Source: Nitrosarchaeum sp. (GTDB taxonomy: Archaea; Thermoproteota; Nitrososphaeria; Nitrososphaerales; Nitrosopumilaceae). Taken from it: 64,000 bases of DNA. Positions 24,143 through 32,561 of this stretch are shown one piece after another. Under the pieces are notes generated by a model that was not told where the DNA came from, did not search any database, and saw nothing but the letters and a program-made list of their open reading frames with translations. Positions within the stretch are counted from its first letter, which is position 1. Each line of letters starts with the position of its first letter. Made by a program: the position numbers and the translations under genes. Where the stretch lies: positions 58,192 through 122,191 of the forward strand of contig JAILWJ010000003.1 in the NCBI GenBank assembly GCA_025699025.1, read 5' to 3'.

Positions 24143-24915
24143 AGCTTGATCACCTCAAGATTTGTTTTCTCAAGAAATCCCAACAGTTTTTGTTTACTTG
24201 TCCCCAGTCCACCCCAATCTAGCAAGGCAGTTTTTGCCATTTTGTTTTGTTGTAATATATGATCAAATAAAGATTGATCAAGGTTTTCAAGTGCATGTTT
24301 TGGCATAACCGTACCAAGTGAAAACTTTCCCTCCAGTAATTCACGAGTAAACTTTTCAGGATAATGAGTTCCTCCAAAACATATCGCCACAGGATTCGAT
24401 GTTATGGGTTTTGTCAATACATCATGTACTAGCTTAGCTACTGAACTACACAGAGACATATCAGTCCATTGTTTTTCAGTAGTTCCGATTTCGATAAAAA
24501 TAGTAGGTTTTTTGAGAGCAGTAGGACCGTGATGCGTTGCCTCTATGGTAATTTGAAAATCGGAAAAGTTAGACTTGTTTTTCCATAGTGTCTGCAAATA
24601 TGCTTTTTGAAGATCAGGATGGGGGATGGCAATTTGCTTGGCATTTCCACCAAATTTTGCTTCCGAAAAATTTCCAGTACTATGGCAAGTAAGAGCTAGA
24701 ACTCCAGACTCTGCAGCATGTTTTGAGAGAAATACAAAGCCATCATAGCCATATTTTTCGTCTAACCAATCAGCAGAGATTGCAGGTGTGGGTATTATCA
24801 GCAAATCATAATTGGAACCGTGATAAATCTCGCCATCTTTTTTCATTGTCTCTGAAAGAAATTTTGCCATGTTGTACCCGGCCGGGTCATCACGATATGC
24901 TACAAGCAATTCCAT
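24139..24915 (-). CDS. dtdA: D-aminoacyl-tRNA deacylase, archaeal/plant type (DTD2/GEK1)
   Basis: Removes D-amino acids wrongly attached to tRNA. The DTD2 pattern is clear: E-A-T-H-H-G-P-T-A-L-K-K-P-T-I-F-I-E-I-G-T-T-E near residues 138-160, then C-F-G-G-T-H-Y-P-E-K-F-T near 192-203. The ATG at 24915 gives M-E-L-L-V-A-Y-R-D-D-P-A-G and 258 residues, matching the family. A longer frame would run across the secE promoter. It is divergent from secE, with their TATA boxes interleaved in the 39-bp gap. Confidence 0.9.
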   Translation of the reverse strand: MELLVAYRDDPAGYNMAKFLSETMKKDGEIYHGSNYDLLIIPTPAISADWLDEKYGYDGFVFLSKHAAESGVLALTCHSTGNFSEAKFGGNAKQIAIPHPDLQKAYLQTLWKNKSNFSDFQITIEATHHGPTALKKPTIFIEIGTTEKQWTDMSLCSSVAKLVHDVLTKPITSNPVAICFGGTHYPEKFTRELLEGKFSLGTVMPKHALENLDQSLFDHILQQNKMAKTALLDWGGLGTSKQKLLGFLEKTNLEVIKL

Positions 24916-24954
24916 TAGATAAGAGATATAAAGACACCTTATTAATTTCCAGCA

Positions 24955-25128
24955 ATGAACCCAAGGCAGACTTTGAAGAACATGGCCAACACAATGAAGA
25001 TGGCCAAAAAACCGGACAAAGATGAATATCAGCAGCACCTCAGATTGGTACTGTTAGGTATCGCCGGAGTTGGCGCCATAGGCTTTACTATTCAGTTTGT
25101 CTTTTCAGTCATTACGTTTGGTAGATAG
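24955..25128 (+). CDS. secE: Protein translocase subunit SecE (Sec61 gamma)
   Basis: A 57-residue gene that length cut-offs easily miss. A short amphipathic N-terminal helix (N-P-R-Q-T-L-K-N-M-A-N-T-M-K-M-A-K-K-P) and a D-E-Y segment precede one C-terminal membrane helix (L-V-L-L-G-I-A-G-V-G-A-I-G-F-T-I-Q-F-V-F). That is the archaeal SecE/Sec61 gamma layout, the clamp around SecY. A TATA box (gatataaag, 24924-24932) lies about 27 nt upstream. It is followed 2 bp later by spt5, the conserved archaeal secE-spt5-uL11 order. Confidence 0.93.
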   Translation: MNPRQTLKNMANTMKMAKKPDKDEYQQHLRLVLLGIAGVGAIGFTIQFVFSVITFGR

Positions 25129-25130
25129 AA

Positions 25131-25589
25131 TTGTCTGAAGAAATTAAATCGCATCTTTTTGCAATTAGAACCACGGGAGGTCAAGAAAAAGTAGTCATGA
25201 GACTACTGGAAGCTAAAGCAAATGCAAATCAAATCAATATTCAGTCAGTATTACTTGTCGATAACCTAAAGGGGTATGTGGTAATTGAAGCAGTGAACCC
25301 AAGCGATGCATATATGGCAGTTGAAGGAGTAAGACATATTCGAGGACAGCTTAGAGGAGAGCTAGAATTCAAAGACATAGAAGGATATCTCGTAAAGAAA
25401 TCCACAGTATCACAATTAGCAGTAGATAACATAGTAGAGATCACAGGCGGACCATTCAAAGGAATGAAGGCAACAATCACAAGAATTGATCCTGAAAAGG
25501 AAGAAGCAACAGTCGTACTTTTGGATGCATCATATCAGTTACCAGTCACAGTAGACGCAAACTATCTAAAATTATCAAGTGAGACTTAG
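25131..25589 (+). CDS. spt5: Transcription elongation factor Spt5 (NusG family)
   Basis: Binds the RNA polymerase clamp with Spt4 and keeps elongation processive. The NGN domain is at residues 1-85 (F-A-I-R-T-T-G-G-Q-E-K-V-V near 10-22) and the KOW domain follows (V-D-N-I-V-E-I-T-G-G-P-F-K-G-M near 96-110). The start is TTG at 25131, two bases after the secE stop. At 152 residues it has normal archaeal length. It belongs to the secE-spt5 operon, with uL11 downstream under its own TATA box. Confidence 0.94.
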   Translation: MSEEIKSHLFAIRTTGGQEKVVMRLLEAKANANQINIQSVLLVDNLKGYVVIEAVNPSDAYMAVEGVRHIRGQLRGELEFKDIEGYLVKKSTVSQLAVDNIVEITGGPFKGMKATITRIDPEKEEATVVLLDASYQLPVTVDANYLKLSSET

Positions 25590-25624
25590 GAAGGATTAAA
25601 TTTTTCATATAGATCTGATGTAAT

Positions 25625-26104
25625 ATGGGAGAACAAAAAGTATCATCACTGGTAACAGGAGGGGCAGCATCTGCAGGTCCACCATTAGGTCCGGCACTAG
25701 GCCCACTGGGAGTCAACATCATGGAGGTAATTAACGCAATAAACACCAAAACTAAGGATTTTGAAGGAATGAAGGTTCCAGTAACAGTAATTGTAAATAC
25801 AGATACAAAAAAATACGAAATCGAGATTGGCATACCGTCAGCTGCAGCACTGATCATGAAAGAGGCCGGGATTCAGAAAGGCTCTGGTGCTTCAGGAACA
25901 CAATGGGCAGGGGATGTTACAATGGATTCTATCATCAAGGTTGCAAATGCCAAACTAGAAAAATCATATGCATCATCTTTAAAGTCAGTCGCAAAGACCA
26001 TTATTGGAACCTGTTTGGCACTAGGGGTAAAAATCGAAGGAAAGACCCCAAAAGAAATCACTGCCGAAATAAACGAAGGTAAGTGGGACGAAAAATTCAA
26101 GTAA
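25625..26104 (+). CDS. rpl11: Ribosomal protein uL11
   Basis: Forms the base of the L12 stalk and binds 23S rRNA. The signature G-G-A-A-S-A-G-P-P-L-G-P-A-L-G-P-L-G is at residues 13-30. T-I-I-G-T-C-L-A-L-G-V-K-I-E-G-K near 120-135 is the C-terminal RNA-binding end. At 159 residues it has normal length. The attaaattt at 25594-25602 is a likely TATA box about 27 nt upstream. A lone Lrp-type gene on the other strand separates it from uL1. Confidence 0.95.
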   Translation: MGEQKVSSLVTGGAASAGPPLGPALGPLGVNIMEVINAINTKTKDFEGMKVPVTVIVNTDTKKYEIEIGIPSAAALIMKEAGIQKGSGASGTQWAGDVTMDSIIKVANAKLEKSYASSLKSVAKTIIGTCLALGVKIEGKTPKEITAEINEGKWDEKFK

Positions 26105-26129
26105 ATATTAGAAATTCAGACTAGGTAAT

Positions 26130-26597
26130 CTATTTTTTAGTAAGATATACGGGATCTTTGTCTGTTCTTTGTAATTCCACAAAGGTTTCAGAGCTCTGAA
26201 TGCCCTCTATTTTCCCAATCTTTTCAATCACTACAGAGTGCAAGGCCTCCAAGTTTTCAGCATATACCTTTACAATAATATCAAATCTGCCGGTAACCTC
26301 AGAAATAGATACAACTTCAGGAGTCTCCATTAGTTTTTTATGGATTGAATCTTTGAACTTAGGATCACGATTAACACCAACTGATGCCTTTACGCCAATT
26401 CCAAGCAAAGAGTCATCAATCACAACAGTAAATTTTTTGATCAGTTTCTTTTTCATCAACCTCTTGATTCTGCTATACAAAACAGATGCATTGATTCCAA
26501 GCTTCTTGGATAAAGCAGGGACTGAAATTGAGCCATCCTTGGTCAGTTCAAAAAGTAATTTCATATCTAGATCGTCAAACCTATGCAATGTGCTCAA
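26130..26597 (-). CDS. Lrp/AsnC-family transcriptional regulator
   Basis: A 155-residue regulator. The N-terminal winged helix-turn-helix (residues about 5-55, D-D-L-D-M-K-L-L-F-E-L and S-V-P-A-L-S-K-K-L-G) is followed by a RAM ligand-binding domain (about 70-145) with V-S-I-S-E-V-T-G-R-F-D-I-I-V-K. Such proteins sense amino acids or other small ligands and form dimers to octamers. It lies on the opposite strand inside the uL11-uL1-uL10 group, so it need not regulate ribosomal genes. The 159-bp gap to uL1 holds both promoters. Confidence 0.9.
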   Translation of the reverse strand: MSTLHRFDDLDMKLLFELTKDGSISVPALSKKLGINASVLYSRIKRLMKKKLIKKFTVVIDDSLLGIGVKASVGVNRDPKFKDSIHKKLMETPEVVSISEVTGRFDIIVKVYAENLEALHSVVIEKIGKIEGIQSSETFVELQRTDKDPVYLTKK

Positions 26598-26755
26598 AAG
26601 TCGAGTTTGCGATTTAATAAATGTAGATTTAGATGAGTTTTTGCTGTGTATTTACAAAATTTTCTTCCAAAAGATGAAATTTTTTAAAATTATACAGAAA
26701 TGAGAAAGACATATCTCTAAACGATTTTAAGTAGGCTGTCTAGAAAACCTTCGTA

Positions 26756-27418
26756 ATGATTAATGAGGCTCAGCTAGCTGACATGATAAAAGCCGCCAAA
26801 GAGGCTACAAAGACACGAAAGTTTAAGCAGTCAATAGAAATGATTGTTGTCTTCAAAGATATCGATGTCAAGAAAGGCTTTGCCCTCAACGAAGTAGTTC
26901 AACTCCCAAAAACTAGCTCACCTGCAACAGTCTGTGTTATGGCCACAGGAGATATGGGTCAAAAAGCCAAACAGGCAAAAGCAGATGCAGTCATCGGTAC
27001 AAGCGAGCTAGACAAGTTTGCAACAAACAAAAGGGAGTCTAGAAAATTCATCAACAAGTATGATTTCTTCTTAGCAGACACTCAAGTCATGCCAGTTGTT
27101 GGTAAGACTCTGGGTCAGCTTTTGGGCCCAAGAGGAAAAATGCCAACTCCAGTTCCATTCAATGCACCAATTGAATCATTTTTACAAAGATTTAGATCAT
27201 CAATAAAAGTCAGAGCAAGAGCAACACTGGGAATGTCTTGCAAAATTGGCGATGAGTCAATGGATGACAAGGATCTAGCAATTAATGCACATGCAGTTCT
27301 AAATGCAGTTGAAAAGAAGCTGCCAAACGGGGAAAAAAACATCAAAAGAGTCATGATAAAGACCACAATGGGCAAGGTAATCAAACAAGTAGAAGAGGTC
27401 AAGAAGAAACATGCATGA
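26756..27418 (+). CDS. rpl1: Ribosomal protein uL1
   Basis: The L1-stalk protein, moving with E-site tRNA. It has the archaeal 220-residue length. Recognisable parts are K-Q-S-I-E-M-I-V-V-F-K-D-I-D near 23-36, G-K-T-L-G-Q-L-L-G-P-R-G-K-M-P-T-P near 116-132, and a basic end. In archaea uL1 can repress its own mRNA through an rRNA-like site; I did not identify such a site in the leader. A TATA-like gattttaa at about 26723-26730 gives a leaderless start. It overlaps uL10 by 8 bp. Confidence 0.95.
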   Translation: MINEAQLADMIKAAKEATKTRKFKQSIEMIVVFKDIDVKKGFALNEVVQLPKTSSPATVCVMATGDMGQKAKQAKADAVIGTSELDKFATNKRESRKFINKYDFFLADTQVMPVVGKTLGQLLGPRGKMPTPVPFNAPIESFLQRFRSSIKVRARATLGMSCKIGDESMDDKDLAINAHAVLNAVEKKLPNGEKNIKRVMIKTTMGKVIKQVEEVKKKHA

Positions 27419-28277
27419 AAATAGAACAGAGTATCCAAAAAGAAAAACCCAAATGTATCAGCAACTACAAGAGCTGCCAAAAAAATACAAAGTAATTGCC
27501 CTTGTCAAGATGGACAAGGTCAGATCATCTCAAATTCTCCCATTACGAAAAGCACTAAAAGATGACGTACAGTTTGTCAGCATCAAGGACAAAGTTGCTC
27601 AAAAAGCACTAGAAACATTAGATGTCCCAGGTATCAAAGACATTGCAGATGAATTAACAGGCCAATGTCTTTTCATGTTTACAAACATGTCACCATTCAA
27701 GCTAAATGTATTATTAGCAAAAAACAAAATCATGATGGCAGCAAGAGGCGGGGATATCGCAAGTATCGATATCATAGTGCCAGCAAAGAACACCGGAATT
27801 GCCCCGGGACCAATGCTTACAGAGTTTAAAGAAGCTGGAATTCCAACAAAAATTGATCAAGGCACAATTTGGATTTCAAAAGACACCACGCCAGTTAAGA
27901 AAGGAGAGGCCATAAATGAAAAGCTGGCAGTGCTTCTCGGAAAATTAGATATCAAGCCGGTGGAGGCAGGAATTTCACTATATGCAGCATTGGAAGAGGG
28001 ATTCAAGTATGCCGAACAAGAGATGGTCATAGATGTTGAAAAGATCAGAAATGAGTTTGGCCAAGCACACCAAGAAGCATTATCACTGTCCATCGAGGCA
28101 GCATATGTCACACCAGAAAACATCAAGATGATTTTAGGCAAGGCAGCACAATCTGCGCGTTCAGTTTCAATAGAGTCAGGATTCATGACAGATGAGACAA
28201 AAGAGAGCATATTGCAAAAGGCAGATGCCCAGGCAAGAGCAGTTGCAAGCCAGGCAAAAGACTACGCTCCGGCCTAA
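27411..28277 (+). CDS. rpl10: Ribosomal protein uL10 (P0)
   Basis: The stalk base that carries L12/P1 dimers. The N-terminal rRNA-binding part, with L-Q-E-L-P-K-K-Y-K-V-I-A-L-V-K-M near 19-34, matches archaeal L10. The P0-like insert and a C-terminal helical spine (Q-A-H-Q-E-A-L-S-L-S-I-E-A-A-Y near 220-234) provide the P1-dimer binding sites. At 288 residues it ends D-Y-A-P-A without the acidic G-L-F-G tail that full-length archaeal P0 often shares with P1. Overlap with uL1 shows coupling. P1/L12 does not follow here as it usually does. Confidence 0.93.
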   Translation: MHENRTEYPKRKTQMYQQLQELPKKYKVIALVKMDKVRSSQILPLRKALKDDVQFVSIKDKVAQKALETLDVPGIKDIADELTGQCLFMFTNMSPFKLNVLLAKNKIMMAARGGDIASIDIIVPAKNTGIAPGPMLTEFKEAGIPTKIDQGTIWISKDTTPVKKGEAINEKLAVLLGKLDIKPVEAGISLYAALEEGFKYAEQEMVIDVEKIRNEFGQAHQEALSLSIEAAYVTPENIKMILGKAAQSARSVSIESGFMTDETKESILQKADAQARAVASQAKDYAPA

Positions 28278-28912
28278 TCCAAAGTTCCTCTAGACCGTGG
28301 AAGATTCCAATTATACTTTATTGCAACCAGCCTTAATGTTGTAGTAATTACTATTCCAGAGATTGTTGCAGAATACAACTCTCCTCCAAAATACAAAATA
28401 AAGAAAAAGACCACTATACCAACAAAGCTTGCAGAAGCATAGAATTCTTTGACAAACACTATTGGGACTTGATTCACAAACACATCCCTAAGAATCCCTC
28501 CGCCCACTGCAGTCAACATTCCTGCTAACAATATTGCAAGAAAATTCAAGCCAACAATATGATATGCAAAGGTAGATCCAATTATTGCAAACACTCCAAG
28601 TCCTATTGCGTCAAATTTCAAAAATAAATCCCAATGTTTTTTGAGATGAGAATAAAGAAAGAAGATTACAACACCAGATGCAACTGTGATTACAACATAA
28701 GCAGGATCAGATAATGAATTTGGAAACTGTCCCAAAACAACATCCCTAATTGTCCCCCCAGCGACACCAGTCAAAGTTGCAAGAATCAGGATGCCAACAA
28801 TATCAGATTTATTCTCTATTGCTTTGAATGCACCAGTAACAGCAAAGGCCATGGTTCCAAATAGATCTAAGAAATAGATGAAGACAGTGGAAGGAACGGA
28901 GAAATCAACCAA
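28274..28912 (-). CDS. TRIC-type cation channel family membrane protein (UPF0126)
   Basis: A 212-residue membrane protein with about seven hydrophobic segments. Two internally related halves each have a Gly-rich motif followed by R-D: G-V-A-G-G-T-I-R-D-V near residues 47-56 and A-V-G-G-G-I-L-R-D-V near 135-144. This is the prokaryotic TRIC (trimeric intracellular cation channel) pattern, which forms trimeric K+-conducting pores; in bacteria some members are described as glycine transporters (YadS-like). It sits on the minus strand between uL10 and P1/L12, and its end overlaps uL10 by 4 bp, so it splits the usual uL10-L12 pair. Confidence 0.85.
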   Translation of the reverse strand: MVDFSVPSTVFIYFLDLFGTMAFAVTGAFKAIENKSDIVGILILATLTGVAGGTIRDVVLGQFPNSLSDPAYVVITVASGVVIFFLYSHLKKHWDLFLKFDAIGLGVFAIIGSTFAYHIVGLNFLAILLAGMLTAVGGGILRDVFVNQVPIVFVKEFYASASFVGIVVFFFILYFGGELYSATISGIVITTTLRLVAIKYNWNLPRSRGTLD

Positions 28913-28991
28913 TTACAGAAAAGACAAAGGAATTGCTAATTAACGTTGATGTAAAAAAGGATCAAAATTAAATTGAAAAAAGAAAAGTTGT

Positions 28992-29294
28992 CTAGCCAAA
29001 TAGAGAAGATAATCCTTCCATGGCTGCTTCTTCTGATTTGCCTGCGTCGGCTGGTGCTTCTTCTTTCTTTGCTTCACCGGCTGGTGCTGCGGCTGCTGGT
29101 GCGGCTGCGGCAACTGCTACTGGAGCGGCTTTAATTGCCTCTTCGATGTTAACATCGGCTAAAGCAGCTACCAATGCTTTTACTTGTGCGTCATTAACTT
29201 CAGCGCCAGATGCTTTTACAACTGAGCTGATGTTGGCTTCATTGACTTCTTTTTGTAGCTTGTGAAGTAGTAAAGCAGCATAAACATATTCCAT
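28992..29294 (-). CDS. rpl12: Ribosomal protein P1 (archaeal L12)
   Basis: The mobile stalk protein that recruits translation GTPases. The helical N-terminal dimer domain (residues 1-58, [12 protein letters not shown]) is followed by an Ala/Pro-rich hinge (about 58-75), a charged stretch, and the end M-E-G-L-S-S-L-F-G, which is the factor-binding tip. At 100 residues it has normal length. It has its own TATA box (ttttatatt near 29317-29325, about 28 nt upstream). Unlike the usual archaeal order it is on the opposite strand to uL1-uL10. Confidence 0.95.
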   Translation of the reverse strand: MEYVYAALLLHKLQKEVNEANISSVVKASGAEVNDAQVKALVAALADVNIEEAIKAAPVAVAAAAPAAAAPAGEAKKEEAPADAGKSEEAAMEGLSSLFG

Positions 29295-29359
29295 TGTATC
29301 GAGAATTTCTTAGGGCATAATATAAAACTATGGAGAATCACGCCTAGAAATCTAAAAAT

Positions 29360-29869
29360 TTAGTTTAATATTCTCAAGCTTCGACAAACAGAATAAAGGG
29401 TTCTTTTGAGATTTTTGTCAGTTAATGTATCCATCCTGTGTTTCAAGACACGCTTTGCCTCATCACGTTCAGCACCAGGCATCAGAGACAACACATTGTT
29501 AATCAGTTCAGGCAATGATTCACGGATCCATCCGTCAAGCATCGCATAAACTTTTGGAGGAATAAGATCACATTTGTCTTTGTCCAAATCCAACACATCT
29601 GCAAAATTCTCATGTTCGACTCGGTACACTAAAGCCAAGACCACGTTATCCGGAGTAGGGTGTTCAAGTATCTCAATTGATCTTTCACCCGTTTTTCCTT
29701 GAGATATTTTGTTTTTCAGGCCAACAGGATTTACAATCACCCCGTTTACTCCAACTTTACGTCCATCGATTCCGGTTACGACGCCAAAAATAAAATCATT
29801 GTATTCACCATTTTTTTTAGTAGAGAAAACATGAACGCCTTCCTTCAGGGTCGGCTTTTTACCAAACAT
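29360..29869 (-). CDS. Conserved hypothetical protein (169 aa)
   Basis: A soluble protein of unknown function. The N-terminal half (residues 1-90) is beta-rich with several G-V-x-G-x-x-G and V-N-P-V-G turns and may be a small barrel. The C-terminal half is helical and charged (M-P-G-A-E-R-D-E-A-K-R-V-L-K-H-R). The ATG at 29869 is chosen since a TATA-like tatttatt (29891-29898) lies about 26 nt upstream; ATG at 29875 is possible. No family recognised. Confidence 0.65.
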   Translation of the reverse strand: MFGKKPTLKEGVHVFSTKKNGEYNDFIFGVVTGIDGRKVGVNGVIVNPVGLKNKISQGKTGERSIEILEHPTPDNVVLALVYRVEHENFADVLDLDKDKCDLIPPKVYAMLDGWIRESLPELINNVLSLMPGAERDEAKRVLKHRMDTLTDKNLKRTLYSVCRSLRILN

Positions 29870-30077
29870 GCTCATAATGAACAATCAGCGTATTTATTGG
29901 TATCAAATCAGACAAACTGACTCCAATTATCCATCGTTAACAAGAGTAAAGATCTAAAAAGCGGAGTTTTTTGAATTAATTGGTCCTAAAACAGATGTCT
30001 GAAAACCAGACGAACATGAATCCTGAAACTATACAATTTTAATGCCACCACTTGCAGTAAGTTGGATTTAGTTGAAG

Positions 30078-31580
30078 ATGAAAATTATCATCGGTATCAT
30101 CATCATAATGGTAGCAATGATAACATATGGCACATTTGTTTATGAGATGAAAAAACTGCCAATTGATTATGAGGTAATATCAGAACATGAGGGGCAAGAC
30201 AGAATTCTAAAAGAGATTGGAGGAAATCTTTCAGAACCGTTTTGGATCAGAGAAACACACATGCAAAAAACAGTAGGCATGCATGGAGACACGTTAGAAA
30301 TAAAATCCACAGTGACAGGAATAGACTCTGCAACAAATAGCGTAATATTTGATAGTGAAGATACGTTTTTTGTAGATAGAGTTACCAGAAAACACCATGA
30401 AACCGACGATTACTTTACATTCCCTCCAAATGTACAAAAACAAAACTATGAGTTCTTTCATCCAATGATATTTACAAAGACTGCATTTGTATTTGAAAAA
30501 ACAAGAGATGTTGATGGACTAAAAGTATATGACTTTACATGCAAATACAACAGAACAGACGTCTCCGCTGCGTTTCCTCAATTTCCATCACAGACAATAC
30601 TTTCTGATGGGACATGCGCAGTATCAGTCGAGCCGACAACTGGAATGACAGTGTCCTTTTCAAAAGAATGGGACGATTACTTTGAAAATGACGGAGTGCG
30701 GGGAGAACAAGTTGAATTTGGAGGAAAACGCACAACGGAATACTCAGAGACAATACTGATCGAGAACGCCAAATCCACAAAAGCGCTTTATTACTTACTT
30801 GACATAGTATTTCCAATACTGATTTTATTTATCGGTATTTCTATATTGATTGTCACAATACTGTTTGCAAAAACGGTACGTCAAAAGGAGATAATCATAA
30901 AAGCACAAGAAGAACTGCTCAAAAAAGAAAGGCTCTCTGCAATAGGCGAGATCACTGCAAAACTGTCCCACAATCTAAGAAACTCTCTAAGTTCGATAAT
31001 AATGTCATCAGAGATAATGCAGATGAAATTAGAAAAGAAAGAAGACCCCAAGATAGAAAAATACCTTCCAAGAATCAATGATGCTACATCTAGAATAATT
31101 CACCAGATGAATCAGGTACTAGGATTTGTAAAGACAATGCCCCTGGATATGAAGCTCACATCACTTGAAACCTTGTTGAATGATGCCATACAGCATACTA
31201 ACATACCCCAAGGAATTACCATAACAACCCCAAAAAATGATTATTCACTCATGGCAGACAAGGTTCAACTCTCAGTGGCATTTGGGAACATCTTATCAAA
31301 TGCAGTGGATGCAATCGGGAATAAAGGAGAAATCACCATTAGAGCAAAGGCAGAAAATGATTCCTTGATTCTAGAGTTTGAAAATTCAGGGGCAGAAATT
31401 CCAAAAGATGACATGGAACAAATATTTGAACCATTGTTCACTACAAAACCTCAAGGAACAGGACTTGGCTTGTCAAGCGTCAAGGATGTAATACACGCAC
31501 ATGGTGGAAAAATATCAGTAACATCGCCACCAACGATATTCAAAATCACACTTCCGCTAGACACATCACATAGAAAGTAA
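30078..31580 (+). CDS. Membrane sensor histidine kinase
   Basis: A 500-residue two-component sensor. TM1 is near residues 2-18. An extracellular sensor region (about 25-230) shows no recognised fold. TM2 is near 235-260 (I-V-F-P-I-L-I-L-F-I-G-I-S-I-L-I-V). The kinase core follows: H-box L-S-H-N-L-R-N-S-L near 296 with the phospho-acceptor His, N-box N-I-L-S-N-A-V-D-A-I near 405, and G-box G-T-G-L-G-L-S-S-V near 460. The segment between TM2 and the H-box is a short coiled coil. No response regulator lies in the window. TTG at 30072 is an alternative start. Confidence 0.9.
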   Translation: MKIIIGIIIIMVAMITYGTFVYEMKKLPIDYEVISEHEGQDRILKEIGGNLSEPFWIRETHMQKTVGMHGDTLEIKSTVTGIDSATNSVIFDSEDTFFVDRVTRKHHETDDYFTFPPNVQKQNYEFFHPMIFTKTAFVFEKTRDVDGLKVYDFTCKYNRTDVSAAFPQFPSQTILSDGTCAVSVEPTTGMTVSFSKEWDDYFENDGVRGEQVEFGGKRTTEYSETILIENAKSTKALYYLLDIVFPILILFIGISILIVTILFAKTVRQKEIIIKAQEELLKKERLSAIGEITAKLSHNLRNSLSSIIMSSEIMQMKLEKKEDPKIEKYLPRINDATSRIIHQMNQVLGFVKTMPLDMKLTSLETLLNDAIQHTNIPQGITITTPKNDYSLMADKVQLSVAFGNILSNAVDAIGNKGEITIRAKAENDSLILEFENSGAEIPKDDMEQIFEPLFTTKPQGTGLGLSSVKDVIHAHGGKISVTSPPTIFKITLPLDTSHRK

Positions 31581-31622
31581 ATTTTCATGTCAAAAGCCTG
31601 TGTATTCAAAAAAAGAGAATGC

Positions 31623-32390
31623 CTAGTTGCTTTCAATAATAAATACAACGTTGGCGCTTGTGCTCACATCTTGATCAGATGAGAATATCGGAGTTGATGC
31701 TCCAGAATCAGACTTGGCAAATGAAGGCGAATTGTACATTGTAACAGGCATGTAGAATTCATCCAAAGACACTAGTTTTACTCCAGCTATTTTGTGATCC
31801 AGTGGAGCAAGTGCTTTTTCTGCTTTGGCCTTTGCATTGAGTATTGCTTTTTCAAGCAGATCATCTTGTAGTTTCTGTTGGGTTGCAGGAGATAACGAAA
31901 AGTAAACACTGTCTACCCTATTGACACCTGCATTTACCGCATTGTCAATAATTCCGGCTGTACTATCTAGCTTGTCAGTCTTAACGGTGACAATATTTGA
32001 TACCCTGTACCCAATAAGCTCCTGAGTCCATCGTCCAGACTCTTTGTTCTCATAGGAATCATAGACAGGATAGATGTTAAACGAGGATGTGCCAATTTCA
32101 GAATCTGTAATTCCTGCCGCTTTGATCGCGGCGATTACATCATTCATCAATACAGAGTTGGAATCAAGTGCCTCTTTTGCTGTTTTTTCCTGAGTTTCCA
32201 CACCAAAGTTGATGTTGAGCTGATCTGGATTGACAGACATGGTAGCCATTCCACTTACAGAGATTGTTTTTTCTCTTGATGGAAATGGCGTGATTTCTTG
32301 AGCATCTACATTTTGAGCAACTGAAAGAACACTCATAGTAATAGACACTGCAAGTACTACAATCATTGCTGCAATGAGATTTGTTTTCAT
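31623..32390 (-). CDS. Exported SIMPL-domain protein (DUF541)
   Basis: A 255-residue protein. The N-terminal signal peptide (residues about 3-28, L-I-A-A-M-I-V-V-L-A-V-S-I-T-M-S-V-L) ends near V-D-A-Q. The SIMPL (DUF541) domain follows, with T-I-S-V-S-G-M-A-T-M-S-V-N-P-D-Q near 42-57, then S-A-F-N/S-F-N-I-Y-P and an I-G-Y-R-V-S-N segment near 128-134. Family members are exported proteins of unclear function, some linked to oxidative stress. It is convergent with the histidine kinase gene. Confidence 0.85.
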   Translation of the reverse strand: MKTNLIAAMIVVLAVSITMSVLSVAQNVDAQEITPFPSREKTISVSGMATMSVNPDQLNINFGVETQEKTAKEALDSNSVLMNDVIAAIKAAGITDSEIGTSSFNIYPVYDSYENKESGRWTQELIGYRVSNIVTVKTDKLDSTAGIIDNAVNAGVNRVDSVYFSLSPATQQKLQDDLLEKAILNAKAKAEKALAPLDHKIAGVKLVSLDEFYMPVTMYNSPSFAKSDSGASTPIFSSDQDVSTSANVVFIIESN

Positions 32391-32561
32391 TGTAGTTATT
32401 TAGAAATGTTTGAAAGATAAGGTTTGATTAAAACATAATTTAATGAAAATGCTTTTATGAATAGAATTTGGGCAGTAATCTCCAATTATGGATTATTTGA
32501 GTTAAAAAATACAGACTGTTTTCTCAACGGTAATTCTTAATATTGGTCAAGGACAGACTTT

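Noticed and set aside
24916..25038. N-terminal extension of the D-aminoacyl-tRNA deacylase (41 extra codons)
   Set aside because: The extra residues are Cys/His/Leu rich and unlike the family, and the stretch overlaps secE antisense. The ATG at 24915 gives the family N-terminus.
30000..30060. A 15-codon frame with a small hairpin (gtctg/cagac) before the histidine kinase
   Set aside because: Too short, with a 5-bp stem that could be chance and no clear promoter or terminator.
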